Counted from the first letter of the stretch, positions 8,029 to 17,629 are shown. The stretch: DNA of 64,000 bases from Desulfonatronovibrio magnus (GCF_000934755.1 NZ_JYNP01000005.1:124001-188000); one strand, 5' to 3'. Translations and numbers: made by a program. Notes: generated by a model not told the origin, from the sequence alone.

Positions 8029-9021
8029 GTGATTCTCCTCAAAAGACTGTTTTCCAAGCTTTTGTGGCTGACTACGGTTCTGCTGGGCATAACCATCTTA
8101 AGCTTCTGGATCATACATCTGGCACCCGGCTCACCAACGGATATGCAGACCACCCTCAGCCCTACAGCAGGGGCAGAAGCCAGAGAACGTCTTGAAAAAA
8201 TATACGGACTTGATCAGCCCATACATATACAGTATATCAACTGGCTGCAAAGGATAGTCAAGCTTGATTTTGGACGTTCTTTAAGCGGTGACAGCCGTCC
8301 GGTCTGGGACAGGATTAAAGAACGTATCCCTCTCACGTTAAGTCTTAACATCATTTCTCTGATTCTAATACTTGGCATAAGCATCCCCATAGGCGTTTTT
8401 TCTGCTCTTTACCAGGGCGGATGGTTTGACCGGTGCATGACCATTTTTGTATTTATAGGCTTTGCCATGCCGAGTTTCTGGCTTGCCCTGCTGCTTATGA
8501 TGGCTTTCGGTATCTACTGGCCTGTGTTCCCCATTTCAGGAGTAACATCACTGGATTTTGAATACCTAAGTTTCTGGGGCAAATTTGTGGACCTTGTAAA
8601 GCATCTTACCCTGCCAATATTTGTCTTTACCATAACGGGCCTGGCCGGCATGTCCAGATTTGCCAGAACTTCCATGCTGGAAGTGCTGCGCCAGGATTAT
8701 ATTCTGACTGCGCGGGCCAAGGGTCTGCCTACCAGGGTAGTGGTCTTCAAGCATGCCATGCGTAACGCCCTCATGCCGGTTATAACAATTTTGGGGCTTT
8801 CTGTGCCTACATTAATCGGTGGAAGTATTATTGTAGAATCTGTATTCTCATTGCCCGGGCTTGGACAATTGTTTTATCAGTCTGTGCTGGCCAGGGACTA
8901 TCCTCTGATAATGGGCAACCTGGTCCTGGTATCAGTGCTGACCCTGGCAGGCAATCTTCTTGCTGACATAGGCTACGCTCTTGCTGATCCGCGCATCAGG
9001 CTCGGAGCGGGGAGGTCGTAA
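8029..9021 (+). CDS. Oligopeptide/dipeptide-type ABC transporter permease (DppB-like)
   Basis: The 330-residue inner-membrane permease has six predicted membrane segments. It shows the N-terminal FWIIHLAPGSPTD and the long periplasmic loop after helix 1 typical of DppB/OppB. The EAA-like motif that contacts the ATPase (ARAKGLPTRVVVFKHAMRNALMP) is present. It starts with GTG 15 bases after gpsA and is followed 3 bases later by the DppC-like partner. No substrate-binding protein or ATPase is encoded nearby, so the substrate (peptide, nickel or other) cannot be called. Confidence 0.9.
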   Translation: MILLKRLFSKLLWLTTVLLGITILSFWIIHLAPGSPTDMQTTLSPTAGAEARERLEKIYGLDQPIHIQYINWLQRIVKLDFGRSLSGDSRPVWDRIKERIPLTLSLNIISLILILGISIPIGVFSALYQGGWFDRCMTIFVFIGFAMPSFWLALLLMMAFGIYWPVFPISGVTSLDFEYLSFWGKFVDLVKHLTLPIFVFTITGLAGMSRFARTSMLEVLRQDYILTARAKGLPTRVVVFKHAMRNALMPVITILGLSVPTLIGGSIIVESVFSLPGLGQLFYQSVLARDYPLIMGNLVLVSVLTLAGNLLADIGYALADPRIRLGAGRS

Positions 9022-9024
9022 AAA

Positions 9025-9867
9025 GTGTCTTCCAGGTTTGTGCTGACCCTGTTTTCGTCCAAATATATCCTTTTGACCCTGGGTCTGACCATTGTGGGCG
9101 GAATGAGTATTATTGCCTTGCTGGCTCCCTGGATTGCGCCGTATGATCCCACATCCATCAATGTTGATGCCATCCTGCTTCCACCGTCATCTTCGTATCT
9201 TCTGGGAACGGACAATCTGGGTCGTGATATCCTTTCCAGGCTGATTTACGGGGCCAGGGTTTCATTGTGGGTCGGGTTTGTTGCTGTTGGCATTTCCATT
9301 TTTATCGGGGTGATTCTGGGGCTTGTTGCCGGCTATTTCGGGAAGCTGGTTGATGAGTTAATCATGCGCTTTGTAGATGTGATGCTCTGTTTTCCGTCAT
9401 TTTTTCTGATTCTCGCAGTTATTGCTTTCCTTGAACCCAGCCTGACCAATATTATGGTTGTAATTGGTCTTACTTCGTGGATGGGAGTTGCCAGACTGGT
9501 GCGAGCGGAGACCCTTACCCTGCGCGAAAGAGAATTTGTGCAGGCCGCGAGGCTCAGTGGGGCAGGTACGGCCCGTATACTTTTCAGACATATTCTGCCT
9601 AATGCCATGCCGCCCGTACTTGTCTCGGCAACTCTCGGCGTGGCTGCAGCAATTCTGACCGAATCAGCCCTGAGTTTTCTGGGATTGGGCGTTCAGCCAC
9701 CAACCCCAAGCTGGGGCAATATTCTTATGGAAGGCAAGGATGTGATGGGTATCGCTCCCTGGTTGTCCATCTTTCCCGGGATAAGCATTCTGATAACAGT
9801 TCTGGGGTACAATCTGCTTGGAGAAAGCATCAGGGACCTGCTTGACCCACGGTTAAAGCAAAGCTGA
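9025..9867 (+). CDS. Oligopeptide/dipeptide-type ABC transporter permease (DppC-like)
   Basis: This 280-residue second permease belongs to the DppC/OppC family. It has an N-terminal segment leading to LAPWIAPYDPT, the GTDNLGRDILSRLIYGAR motif characteristic of DppC, and the coupling motif AARLSGAGTARILFRHILPNA. It starts at GTG 9025, 10 bases after a GGAGG inside the end of the preceding gene. Together the pair would form the membrane channel of a peptide-type importer. The absence of binding-protein and ATPase genes means the remaining parts must lie elsewhere. Confidence 0.9.
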   Translation: MSSRFVLTLFSSKYILLTLGLTIVGGMSIIALLAPWIAPYDPTSINVDAILLPPSSSYLLGTDNLGRDILSRLIYGARVSLWVGFVAVGISIFIGVILGLVAGYFGKLVDELIMRFVDVMLCFPSFFLILAVIAFLEPSLTNIMVVIGLTSWMGVARLVRAETLTLREREFVQAARLSGAGTARILFRHILPNAMPPVLVSATLGVAAAILTESALSFLGLGVQPPTPSWGNILMEGKDVMGIAPWLSIFPGISILITVLGYNLLGESIRDLLDPRLKQS

Positions 9868-9872
9868 ATATA

Positions 9873-11501
9873 ATGAAAATTATTGCGATACACCTGGCTC
9901 TGGCCAATGAATTGCGCGCAATGGGCCATGATGTGCTTGAGTTGAAGCCACCTCCGGGAATATGCCTGCTTGATCGACATCCAGAAGTAAAAGTCTTTGA
10001 ACCACAATGTATAATACAGCAGGAAACACTGGGTCCCCGGATTGTGCTTGATGGTCTTGAAAATTTTTCCTGCCATAAAGTTTACTGGTCCATAGACACC
10101 CATCTTAATTTTTTCTGGCACAAAGTTTACGCGCGTAATTTTGACCTGGTTCTGACTACTCAAAAATCCTGGGTACAGAAATTTATTAGTAACAGTGGCA
10201 AGGAAGCAGGCTGGCTGCCCTGGTTTGGAAGGCCCAGGCCGTGGTATCCATGGTCTCAAAAAGATATTGAAATGGCTTTTGTGGGGCGCATAACCGAGCA
10301 TAGACAGACCAGATTCTGGATGGCTGAATTTTTGAAAAAAAATTATCAGGCCAGAGTGGAAGAGAATCTCAGTTTTTCTGAGATGCTGGATTTGTATGCC
10401 AGAACAAAATATGTCCCCAACGAGTCCATTGCCGGGGAAATCAACTTCAGGCTTTTTGAAGCTGCTTCATGCGGGTCCCTGGTTCTTAGTCAAAAACTGA
10501 TGGAGGATGTTGCTGAGCTCTATATTCCTGAAAAAGAAGTGGTTTTATTTGAGCACGTTCTTGAACTTCAGGACAAGTTAAATTTCTACAGATGCAACCC
10601 AACTCTTGCCAAAAAGATTGCGTTCAAAGGTTGGAACAGGACAAATGCCTGCCATTTACCGAGTAACCGAGCAGCAGATCTGTTAAAAATGATAGCTGAA
10701 ATTAGACGCTCAGGCAGTTCCAGAGATGAAAGAAAAAATCTTTACCTGAGTATTTTTGAGCTATGGGACAGTTCAAGGTTTTATCTTGGCAAAGAAAAGA
10801 TCAATGAAATGATTTTTTCCATCCCTTTGGATGAGGAAGTATTGACTGCCATCATCAGGCTGCACAGCAACAGTGCTGCAAAGCTTCTGGATCTGATCAT
10901 ACCTGTTTTACAGCAAAGACAATATGATCATGATCTTATGGTCAATCAGACCTGCTCGGGTGCTGCTCTGCATGCAGGGCATTTTCCTCTGGCTGTGCAA
11001 TTCTGGAAACGTCACTGTTTGAGGGTGAAGGTACCATATAGAGAGCCAGAATCGCCTTTGCAACTCAAGCTGATTTGGGCTAACGAACTTGCAAGGCAGG
11101 GATACAGATTCAGACAGGGCTTTTTATATGATATCAAAAGGCATTTGCCGCAAGCAGCCATGGAGTGGCTTGTAGAGGCTGCGAGGGAGGCTCCGGGGGA
11201 TAAGGAAATTCTGCTGAAAATCAAAAGAATTGTGCAAGGCCAGGTAGGGCTTGAGTCAACGGTACTTAAGATTTTGTCATACGAAAGCCTTCATGACAGG
11301 CGCAACTGGCGCTGGAACCTTGAATTAGCCATGTATCACCTGCGAAGTTTCCGGCTGCATCAAGGGCTGGAGGAGCTCATTCTGGGGCTGGACAATGCCC
11401 GTAAAAGTGGTGAAGATGAAATTTTTAAAGATATGCTGGCTGCCAGGGATGGCAAGGGTTATCTTCGCAGGTGTTTAGACTGGGGAACAACAGGAAACTG
11501 A
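9873..11501 (+). CDS. CgeB-like glycosyltransferase with helical-repeat C-terminus
   Basis: The N-terminal 280 or so residues resemble the CgeB/YkvP glycosyltransferase family (GT-B-like, Glyco_trans_1_2): VYWSIDTH and FVGRITEHRQTR motifs, then FRLFEAASCGSLVLSQ, the donor-site loop that normally ends in nucleotide-sugar contacts. The C-terminal 250 residues are helical and TPR-like, with no motif I can name. It probably modifies a surface polymer or protein. The ATG is 5 bases after the DppC-like gene, and recN follows 4 bases later, so it sits within a mixed operon. Confidence 0.7.
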   Translation: MKIIAIHLALANELRAMGHDVLELKPPPGICLLDRHPEVKVFEPQCIIQQETLGPRIVLDGLENFSCHKVYWSIDTHLNFFWHKVYARNFDLVLTTQKSWVQKFISNSGKEAGWLPWFGRPRPWYPWSQKDIEMAFVGRITEHRQTRFWMAEFLKKNYQARVEENLSFSEMLDLYARTKYVPNESIAGEINFRLFEAASCGSLVLSQKLMEDVAELYIPEKEVVLFEHVLELQDKLNFYRCNPTLAKKIAFKGWNRTNACHLPSNRAADLLKMIAEIRRSGSSRDERKNLYLSIFELWDSSRFYLGKEKINEMIFSIPLDEEVLTAIIRLHSNSAAKLLDLIIPVLQQRQYDHDLMVNQTCSGAALHAGHFPLAVQFWKRHCLRVKVPYREPESPLQLKLIWANELARQGYRFRQGFLYDIKRHLPQAAMEWLVEAAREAPGDKEILLKIKRIVQGQVGLESTVLKILSYESLHDRRNWRWNLELAMYHLRSFRLHQGLEELILGLDNARKSGEDEIFKDMLAARDGKGYLRRCLDWGTTGN

Positions 11502-11505
11502 AACA

Positions 11506-13095
11506 ATGCTTGAGTTATTAAGAATAAAAAATCTGGCTCTTATTGATGATATGGAGCTGGAATTTCATCCCGGCCTTAATGTTTTGACTGGTGAATCCGG
11601 AGCGGGAAAGTCATTTATTCTCCGCGCTCTGGACTTTATTATGGGTGAAAAGATTAAATCTTCCCTAATCAGACCGGAAGCTGAAAAAGCTGTGGTTGAG
11701 GCTATGTTCGTACTCGAAGAACAGGAGCTGATTCTGCGCAGGGAGCTAATGGCTGAATCCGGGCGAAGCAGGTTTTTTCTCAATGACAAATTAAGCTCGC
11801 AGGAAAAAGTTCAGGGGCTCAGAGAAAAGCTTTTAATTCATACCAGCCAGCATGGTCAGCAGAAGCTGCTTAAGCCAGGTTATCATGGCCAGATTCTGGA
11901 TACCTTTCTGCCTTCTTCAGCACCCCTTAAACGCAGAGACGAACTGCTGCAGGAATTAAACAGACTGGCAGCGGAAAAAAAATCCCTTCAGGACAGACTG
12001 GACAAAGTTTCTGAGAAGCGCGAGTATCTTGACTTCCAGAGTGAGCAGATAGAAAAGGTCGCCCCGGAGCAGGGTGAAGAAGACAGCCTGCTGCAGAAAC
12101 GTCACGATATCCGGGTCAAAGCACAGCTTGCAGAGACTGTGCAAAAGGCTTTGGATACTCTTCACAGTCCGGAGTATAACCTGAAAGATACTTTTTTTCA
12201 GCTTAAAAAGAGTCTGCACATTATTGCCGAACATAATAGCGAATTTGCCAGTTATGCCCAGGAAGCAGAAAATTTCCAGGCCTGGCTGGATGATGTGGAT
12301 TCAGGGCTTAGAAGCACCAGCGCTCATGCAGACACAGCCGAGCTTGAAGCTGTGGAGGCAAGGCTGTGGAAGCTTTCTCAACTCAAAAGAAAGCTTAACA
12401 GAAGTCTGGAAGAAATACTGAGCTTTCAGCAGGAGATTGATGAAACCATCTCATTTCTGGATGAGGGAGGGCTGAAACTTAAACAACTGCAAAAACAGGA
12501 AAAAAAGCTTAAAGATGAGCTGCTCAAAGTTGTGGATGAGTTAGATGCTCTTCGTCAGGACCATGCGCGGCAATTACAGGTCAAGTTAGAGAAGGAACTT
12601 AGTAATCTTGGTTTTTCTCAGCATGTATCCATTAAATTTGAATTTTCGCCTGAAGAAATATATCCGGATATATTAGAGAACAGGCTGCGCCTTTTATGGG
12701 TGCCAAACCCGGGGCAACCACCTCAGCCCCTGGATATGATTGCGTCAGGTGGGGAATTGTCAAGGTTTTTGCTTGCTCTGGTGGGGCTTAGATCTGAGCA
12801 GAATCTGCCGACACTTCTATTTGATGAGGTTGATGCCGGAATCGGTGGAACCATTTTAAACCAGGTGGGGAAACGTATCCAGGACCTTGCTAAGGACAGG
12901 CAGATCATCCTTATAACCCACTGGGCCCAACTGGCCTGTCTGGCGCAGCGGCATTTTGTGGTACTCAAAAGTGTAGTTGATGAGCAGACCTTTACTTTAT
13001 GCCACAGTCTCAGTCCTCAGGAATCAAGGCAGGAACTGGCCAGAATGGTGGGAGGCGACAAAGGACTGGAATTAGCGGCGGAGTTACAAAAATGA
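11506..13095 (+). CDS. recN: DNA repair protein RecN
   Basis: RecN is an SMC-like ATPase that acts early in double-strand-break repair. The 529 residues show an N-terminal Walker A (GESGAGKS, 29-36), then SRFFLND and HTSQHGQQ motifs, a long coiled-coil middle (about 150-350) and a C-terminal ABC signature ASGGELSR with Walker B TLLFDEVDAGIGG. The coiled coil is a little short compared with the usual 550 or so residues. The stop overlaps the ATG of pyrK (ATGA). Confidence 0.96.
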   Translation: MLELLRIKNLALIDDMELEFHPGLNVLTGESGAGKSFILRALDFIMGEKIKSSLIRPEAEKAVVEAMFVLEEQELILRRELMAESGRSRFFLNDKLSSQEKVQGLREKLLIHTSQHGQQKLLKPGYHGQILDTFLPSSAPLKRRDELLQELNRLAAEKKSLQDRLDKVSEKREYLDFQSEQIEKVAPEQGEEDSLLQKRHDIRVKAQLAETVQKALDTLHSPEYNLKDTFFQLKKSLHIIAEHNSEFASYAQEAENFQAWLDDVDSGLRSTSAHADTAELEAVEARLWKLSQLKRKLNRSLEEILSFQQEIDETISFLDEGGLKLKQLQKQEKKLKDELLKVVDELDALRQDHARQLQVKLEKELSNLGFSQHVSIKFEFSPEEIYPDILENRLRLLWVPNPGQPPQPLDMIASGGELSRFLLALVGLRSEQNLPTLLFDEVDAGIGGTILNQVGKRIQDLAKDRQIILITHWAQLACLAQRHFVVLKSVVDEQTFTLCHSLSPQESRQELARMVGGDKGLELAAELQK

Positions 13096-13892
13096 ACGAG
13101 TTACAACCTGAAAGTATAAATCCTTCTTGTCTGACCATGAACGTTCAGGCCATAACCTGTGCTGGCAGCCCTGATTTTGTGAATCTTTTTCTGGATCCAT
13201 TGCCGGGAAGTTACAAGCCGGGGCAGTTTGTCATGATCCGGCCTGAAGACTGGGGCAATGATCCAGTCTGGCCCAGGCCTTTTTCCATTTGTGAATCCAA
13301 CAGGGATTATCTGCGTCTGTTTATTCAGGTAGTGGGCAGAGGAACCAGAAGGATAAGGCAACTTGGAACTGGAGCAAAAGTTCAGGTCTGGGGTCCGCTG
13401 GGCAACGGGTTCAGGGTGGAAAGCAACAAGCAAGTCATGATTCTTGCTGGAGGCATGGGGATTGCCCCTTTTGTGGGCTTTTGTAAAACTCATCCCCGTC
13501 CTGAACAGCTACTGATGCTGTTTGGTCATCGGGCTGATCTTCATCGCTACCCTTGGGAGGAGTTGCCGGAGGTTATGGAAAAAAAGGCCATGCAACAAAA
13601 GACAGATGAAGCTATTGTGCAATTTCAAAAGGAATTAAAAGAACACATAGTCAGATACGCTCTCCATAGGGCTGTTATGGCCTGCGGTCCTTCACCTTTT
13701 CTCAAATACGTTCAAGAATGCGCGTTGCAGTCAGGTGCAGAAGTTCAGATTTCATTAGAGAACAAGATGGCTTGCGGGGTTGGAGCCTGTCTGGGATGTG
13801 TTGCCAGAACACCTGAGGGTGAATATTTGCAAAGCTGCACCAGAGGGCCTGTATTCATGGCAGACCAGGTGCTTTTGGATTATGAATGCTGA
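13092..13892 (+). CDS. pyrK: Dihydroorotate dehydrogenase electron-transfer subunit
   Basis: PyrK carries FAD and a 2Fe-2S cluster and passes electrons from PyrD to NAD+ in class 1B dihydroorotate dehydrogenase. From ATG 13092, which overlaps the recN stop, the protein has 266 residues. A ferredoxin-reductase FAD domain (RPFSICES, GRGTRRI) is followed by the NAD-binding part (MILAGGMGIAPFV) and the C-terminal Cys cluster CGVGACLGCV ... C. The pyrD partner follows directly. Confidence 0.95.
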   Translation: MNELQPESINPSCLTMNVQAITCAGSPDFVNLFLDPLPGSYKPGQFVMIRPEDWGNDPVWPRPFSICESNRDYLRLFIQVVGRGTRRIRQLGTGAKVQVWGPLGNGFRVESNKQVMILAGGMGIAPFVGFCKTHPRPEQLLMLFGHRADLHRYPWEELPEVMEKKAMQQKTDEAIVQFQKELKEHIVRYALHRAVMACGPSPFLKYVQECALQSGAEVQISLENKMACGVGACLGCVARTPEGEYLQSCTRGPVFMADQVLLDYEC

Positions 13893-13923
13893 CCAAAAAA
13901 ATCACAAGCTGTGTGAGAGACAC

Positions 13924-14835
13924 ATGAACTTAAATGTAAATATAGCCGGTCTTGAGCTTAAAAATCCCATTATGAGTGCTTCTGGCACATTTGGCTATGG
14001 ACTGGAATTTATACCTTATGGTAACCTGGAAGATCTCGGGGCCATTGTAGTGAAAGGGCTTTCCATCAAGCCCAGATCCGGCAACCCCATGCCCAGAATT
14101 GCCGAAACACCCTGTGGAATGCTCAATGCCATAGGTCTGCAAAACATAGGTGTGGAAAGGTTTATTCAGGACAAGCTGCCTCTTCTTCCCTGGGACAGGA
14201 CTCCTGTAATAGTCAATCTGTATGCACAAAGCGCAGGTGAATTTGCGCAACTTGCTGAAATACTCAGTTCTGAGCCTGGTGTGGCTGCCCTTGAGGTCAA
14301 TATTTCATGCCCCAATGTCAAGGAAGGCGGCGTGCAGTTCGGTCAGGATCCTCTTGCTGCTGCGGAGGTGGTGCGCAAGGTGCGCGCAAAGGCAGGAAAA
14401 AAAATTGTTATTGTCAAGCTCAGCCCCAATGTAACTGACATTAAGGTAATTGCCAGAGCGGTGGAGTCTGCCGGGGCGGATTGTATTTCACTTATCAATA
14501 CCCTGAGTGGTATGGCTGTAGATGTCAGGACCAGAAAACCTTGTCTCGCCAACGTATTTGGGGGTCTGTCCGGTCCGGCAATCAAACCGGTGGCTCTGAG
14601 GATGGTTTATGAGGTATGCAGCAGTGTGAGGATTCCGGTAATCGGCATGGGGGGCATCAGCAGTGCTCTGGATGTTCTTGAATTTATGTTAGTTGGTGCG
14701 TGCGCTGTCCAGGTGGGCACAGCCACGTTTACCAGGCCTGATCGGCTGTTTTCTCTTGTGAATGAACTGAGGGAACTCACTCGGGAACTGGGTATTGATT
14801 CTTTTGAAGAGTTCAGGGGCAGTTTGAAAAAATGA
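13924..14835 (+). CDS. pyrD: Dihydroorotate dehydrogenase, catalytic subunit (class 1B)
   Basis: PyrD oxidises dihydroorotate to orotate in pyrimidine synthesis using FMN. ATG 13924 gives 303 residues beginning with the family-typical NVNIAGLELKNPIMSASGTFG-like sequence. An in-frame ATG at 13882 overlapping pyrK is possible but gives an atypical extension. The active-site Cys motif NISCPNVKEGG and FMN-binding GMGGI and QVGTATF are present. It pairs with pyrK. The stop is followed by a long heptamer array. Confidence 0.95.
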   Translation: MNLNVNIAGLELKNPIMSASGTFGYGLEFIPYGNLEDLGAIVVKGLSIKPRSGNPMPRIAETPCGMLNAIGLQNIGVERFIQDKLPLLPWDRTPVIVNLYAQSAGEFAQLAEILSSEPGVAALEVNISCPNVKEGGVQFGQDPLAAAEVVRKVRAKAGKKIVIVKLSPNVTDIKVIARAVESAGADCISLINTLSGMAVDVRTRKPCLANVFGGLSGPAIKPVALRMVYEVCSSVRIPVIGMGGISSALDVLEFMLVGACAVQVGTATFTRPDRLFSLVNELRELTRELGIDSFEEFRGSLKK

Positions 14836-14852
14836 ATAACAGGAATTTTCAG

Positions 14853-15027
14853 GCTGAAGGCTGAAGACTGAAGACTGAAGACTGAAGACTGAAGACTGAA
14901 GACTGAAGGTTGAAGGCTGAAGGCTGAAGACTGAAGGCTGAAGGTTGAAGGCTGAAGGCTGAAGACTGAAGGTTGAAGGTTGAAGGCTGAAGGTTTATGG
15001 TTGGAGGTTTATGGTTGAAGGTTAAAG
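14853..15027 (+). repeat. Heptamer tandem array inside family D repeat copy 2
   Basis: Exactly 25 consecutive 7-base units run without interruption. Twenty are RYTGAAG (ACTGAAG, GCTGAAG, GTTGAAG) from 14853 to 14992, and five are degenerate (GTTTATG, GTTGGAG and similar) to 15027. It is preceded by TTTTCAG and followed by GCTCTTGTCAA near 15049 and CAGGATTGAGGCGGTAGG ending about 15097, as in the other family D copies. The whole gap 14836-15247 is non-coding, and the remainder is AT-rich with the AGGAGAG site of the next gene. Confidence 0.92.
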
Positions 15028-15247
15028 AATTGGAATTTTAGACATTTTTTGCTCTTGTCAAGGTTTTCTGTTTTTTGATGCAGGATTGAGGCGGTAGGTC
15101 TAAAGTATTGTTACCAAATAAAAAAATGCCCCTTGTCAAGACTTGAGGAAAATTTTTTTTCCATATATTTGTGACCATTCACCAGGCTTTACCAAGTAAA
15201 AAATTACCCGTTTAAAAATCCGCTGCTGCGGAACCAAGGAGAGAAGA

Positions 15248-16573
15248 ATGCCACAGCCCATTAAGGATGCTGCCGCCCTCTGCAAGACCATAATGCGTAA
15301 CGGGTATGACGCATACGTCATAAATGCACCGCTGCAGAAAAGAGCAATGGCTGAAAATGACCTTGAAGTCGATATCTGCACTGATCTTGACGCAGATGAG
15401 CTTTCCAGACTTTTCCCCAACCTGGAATCATCCGGTTCAGCTGAGTTAACCGGAACTCTTAGACAGGGAGATGCAATTTTTAATTTTTACCCTGCAGATG
15501 TTATTGAAAGTTCATACACCGATGGCACCATAGCAAGACTGACTCCAAGGCTTGTCAGAAAGCTTGAGTCTGTGGGCGATCTTCCTCTTTCCTGGGCCTG
15601 CCCGTACATACCCAAAGCCCACGATGTTTATGATGGTTTTGAAAAGCTTGATACCGGTCATATCTGCTTTGAAGGCATTCCTGATGAAACTTTGAAGAAA
15701 GACTATTTACGGGCCATAAAGGCCCTGCGCTTTTCAGCAAACTATCATTTGCCCATTGAAGGCAATACCTGGCTGGCCATAGTCAGGGCCTGCCGAAGAG
15801 TGCTTGACTATGTCTCAGTGACAGATTTTATGGATGAATGGCGCAAGGTTGAGGCTGAAAATATGCATATCTTTGCCCAGCTTCTTTTTGACAGCATGAT
15901 TCTGCATGGTCTTGTGCCGGAACTGGCTTCTCTTAGCCGGGTCAGGCAGGTCAAGAATGCTGAAGAAGGAGAAGAGAATGTATGGGATCATACTGTGCAG
16001 GTCATGCGGAGGTATCCAGAAGAGTTGCCCTATGACTGGTACGGTACCATGGCCTGCCAATTTCATGATGTGGGCAAGCTGTTTGCCAGTGAGTATTTTG
16101 ATGGCAAAATGACCTTTTATCAGCACCATCGCATTGGATCCAAGGTAACCAGAAAAATCCTCAAAAGGCTCAGGTTCAATACTGATGAAGTTGACTTGAT
16201 CTGCCATCTTGTGCGGCATCATATGCGCTTTCATTTCATGCTCACAGACAAAGGGATTAGAAGATTCAAGGCTTTGGATGAGTATCCCAGACTGATTGAA
16301 ATGGCCAGAGCCGATATTAAGGCTAGAAACGGAAGCTATAAAGAATTCAATCATAATATGAAAATGCTTGAGCGGGCAGAGTTGTCTGAAGAGATGCTGG
16401 AACCGCTGCTTAATGGACATGAAATAATGGATTTCACCGATATCAAGCCAGGGCCGGCTGTGGGTCTGATTCGAGAAGCGCTTTTGCAGGCACAGATTGC
16501 AGGAGATGTAACATCTGTCCCTGAAGCTATTGATTTTATTATGCGCTATCAGGAGAAGGAGAAAATTCAATAA
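15248..16573 (+). CDS. CCA-transferase/poly(A)-polymerase-like protein with HD domain
   Basis: The 441-residue protein has the layout of a class II tRNA nucleotidyltransferase or poly(A) polymerase: an N-terminal head domain (about 10-130), a helical middle containing RAIKALRFSANYHLPIE (the RNA-binding motif), and a C-terminal HD phosphohydrolase domain with CQFHDVGK and HLVRHHM. The head lacks the usual GG-x-V-R-D loop. That position reads INAPLQKR, and the metal-binding D-x-D is EVDICTD. It may be an HD hydrolase with a relic head. ATG follows AGGAGAG. rlmN lies 5 bases downstream. Confidence 0.7.
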   Translation: MPQPIKDAAALCKTIMRNGYDAYVINAPLQKRAMAENDLEVDICTDLDADELSRLFPNLESSGSAELTGTLRQGDAIFNFYPADVIESSYTDGTIARLTPRLVRKLESVGDLPLSWACPYIPKAHDVYDGFEKLDTGHICFEGIPDETLKKDYLRAIKALRFSANYHLPIEGNTWLAIVRACRRVLDYVSVTDFMDEWRKVEAENMHIFAQLLFDSMILHGLVPELASLSRVRQVKNAEEGEENVWDHTVQVMRRYPEELPYDWYGTMACQFHDVGKLFASEYFDGKMTFYQHHRIGSKVTRKILKRLRFNTDEVDLICHLVRHHMRFHFMLTDKGIRRFKALDEYPRLIEMARADIKARNGSYKEFNHNMKMLERAELSEEMLEPLLNGHEIMDFTDIKPGPAVGLIREALLQAQIAGDVTSVPEAIDFIMRYQEKEKIQ

Positions 16574-16578
16574 AGAAT

Positions 16579-17607
16579 TTGCTTGATCTTGACAAGAAAG
16601 GTTTGGAGCAGGTTCTGCAGGCCATGGATGAGCCTTTGTACAGGGCGTCTCAGATTATGAAGTGGATATGGGGGAAAAATTGTAATGATTTCTCGTCCAT
16701 GACTAATGTTTCCAAGAAGCTGCGCTTGAGGCTGGATCAGGAATATACCATAGAGCCACCAGGGGTTGCTCGTGCTGCCAGAAGTTCTGACGGCACAATT
16801 AAGCTGCTGCTCTTGCTGAAAGATGGCAAGTCAGTGGAAAGTGTACTCATACCTGCAGGCGATCATTATACTCAATGTTTATCCACGCAGGTCGGGTGTG
16901 CTCTTGGGTGCCAGTTCTGCAGTACAGGCACCATGGGTTTTGAGCGTCAGATGAGCGCAGGTGAGATAGCAGGGCAGGTTCTTGCTGCTCGCAGATATCT
17001 GCTGGGTTCAGGTAATTTGATGCCTGTGAATAATTTAGTCTTGATGGGAATGGGTGAGCCTCTTCTTAATTGGAAACAGGTCCATCAGGCTCTGCAAATT
17101 TTCAGGTGTCCGGACGCACTTAACTTTTCTCGCAGAAAGATTACCTTGTCCACTGCAGGAGTTTCAGGCGGGCTGAATAAATTAGGTCAGTCCCAATTGT
17201 GCTACCTTGCAGTATCTCTGCATGCACCTGATCAAACAACCCGTCAAGCCATCATGCCTGGAGCATCAGCACATCACCTGGATAATTTAATTAAGGACAT
17301 GGAAACTTATCCATTAGCTCCGAGGGAAAGAATTACTATTGAGTATATGCTTCTCAGAGGGGTTAATGATTCATTACGTCAGGCAGGGGAATTATGCAAA
17401 ATTTTATCTAAGGTGAAATGCAAAATTAATCTGCTGCGTTTTAATCCAGGGGTTGACAGTAGTTTTCAGTCATCAACTGAAGAAAGTGTTGAAGCTTTTC
17501 AGGATTTTTTGAGATCTAAAGGTTTCACAGTGATGCTGCGCAAAAGTATGGGGGCGGATATACAGGCTGCATGTGGTCAACTTAAGGCGGATGTCATAAG
17601 AAGTTGA
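16579..17607 (+). CDS. rlmN: 23S rRNA (adenine-2503) and tRNA methyltransferase RlmN
   Basis: RlmN is a radical SAM enzyme that methylates C2 of A2503 in 23S rRNA and A37 of some tRNAs. The 342 residues contain the radical SAM cluster motif CALGCQFC, GEP-type VLMGMGEPLLN, STAGVSGG, and a late Cys (AACGQL) that matches the methyl-carrier Cys. The only reasonable start is TTG 16579. It is preceded by the HD/CCA-like gene and followed by a MITE-A insertion. Confidence 0.95.
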   Translation: MLDLDKKGLEQVLQAMDEPLYRASQIMKWIWGKNCNDFSSMTNVSKKLRLRLDQEYTIEPPGVARAARSSDGTIKLLLLLKDGKSVESVLIPAGDHYTQCLSTQVGCALGCQFCSTGTMGFERQMSAGEIAGQVLAARRYLLGSGNLMPVNNLVLMGMGEPLLNWKQVHQALQIFRCPDALNFSRRKITLSTAGVSGGLNKLGQSQLCYLAVSLHAPDQTTRQAIMPGASAHHLDNLIKDMETYPLAPRERITIEYMLLRGVNDSLRQAGELCKILSKVKCKINLLRFNPGVDSSFQSSTEESVEAFQDFLRSKGFTVMLRKSMGADIQAACGQLKADVIRS

Positions 17608-17629
17608 ATGACGCAAAAAATTAATAAAG

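Noticed and set aside
14853-15027. CRISPR array
   Set aside because: Units are 7 bases with no spacers, and no cas genes are present.
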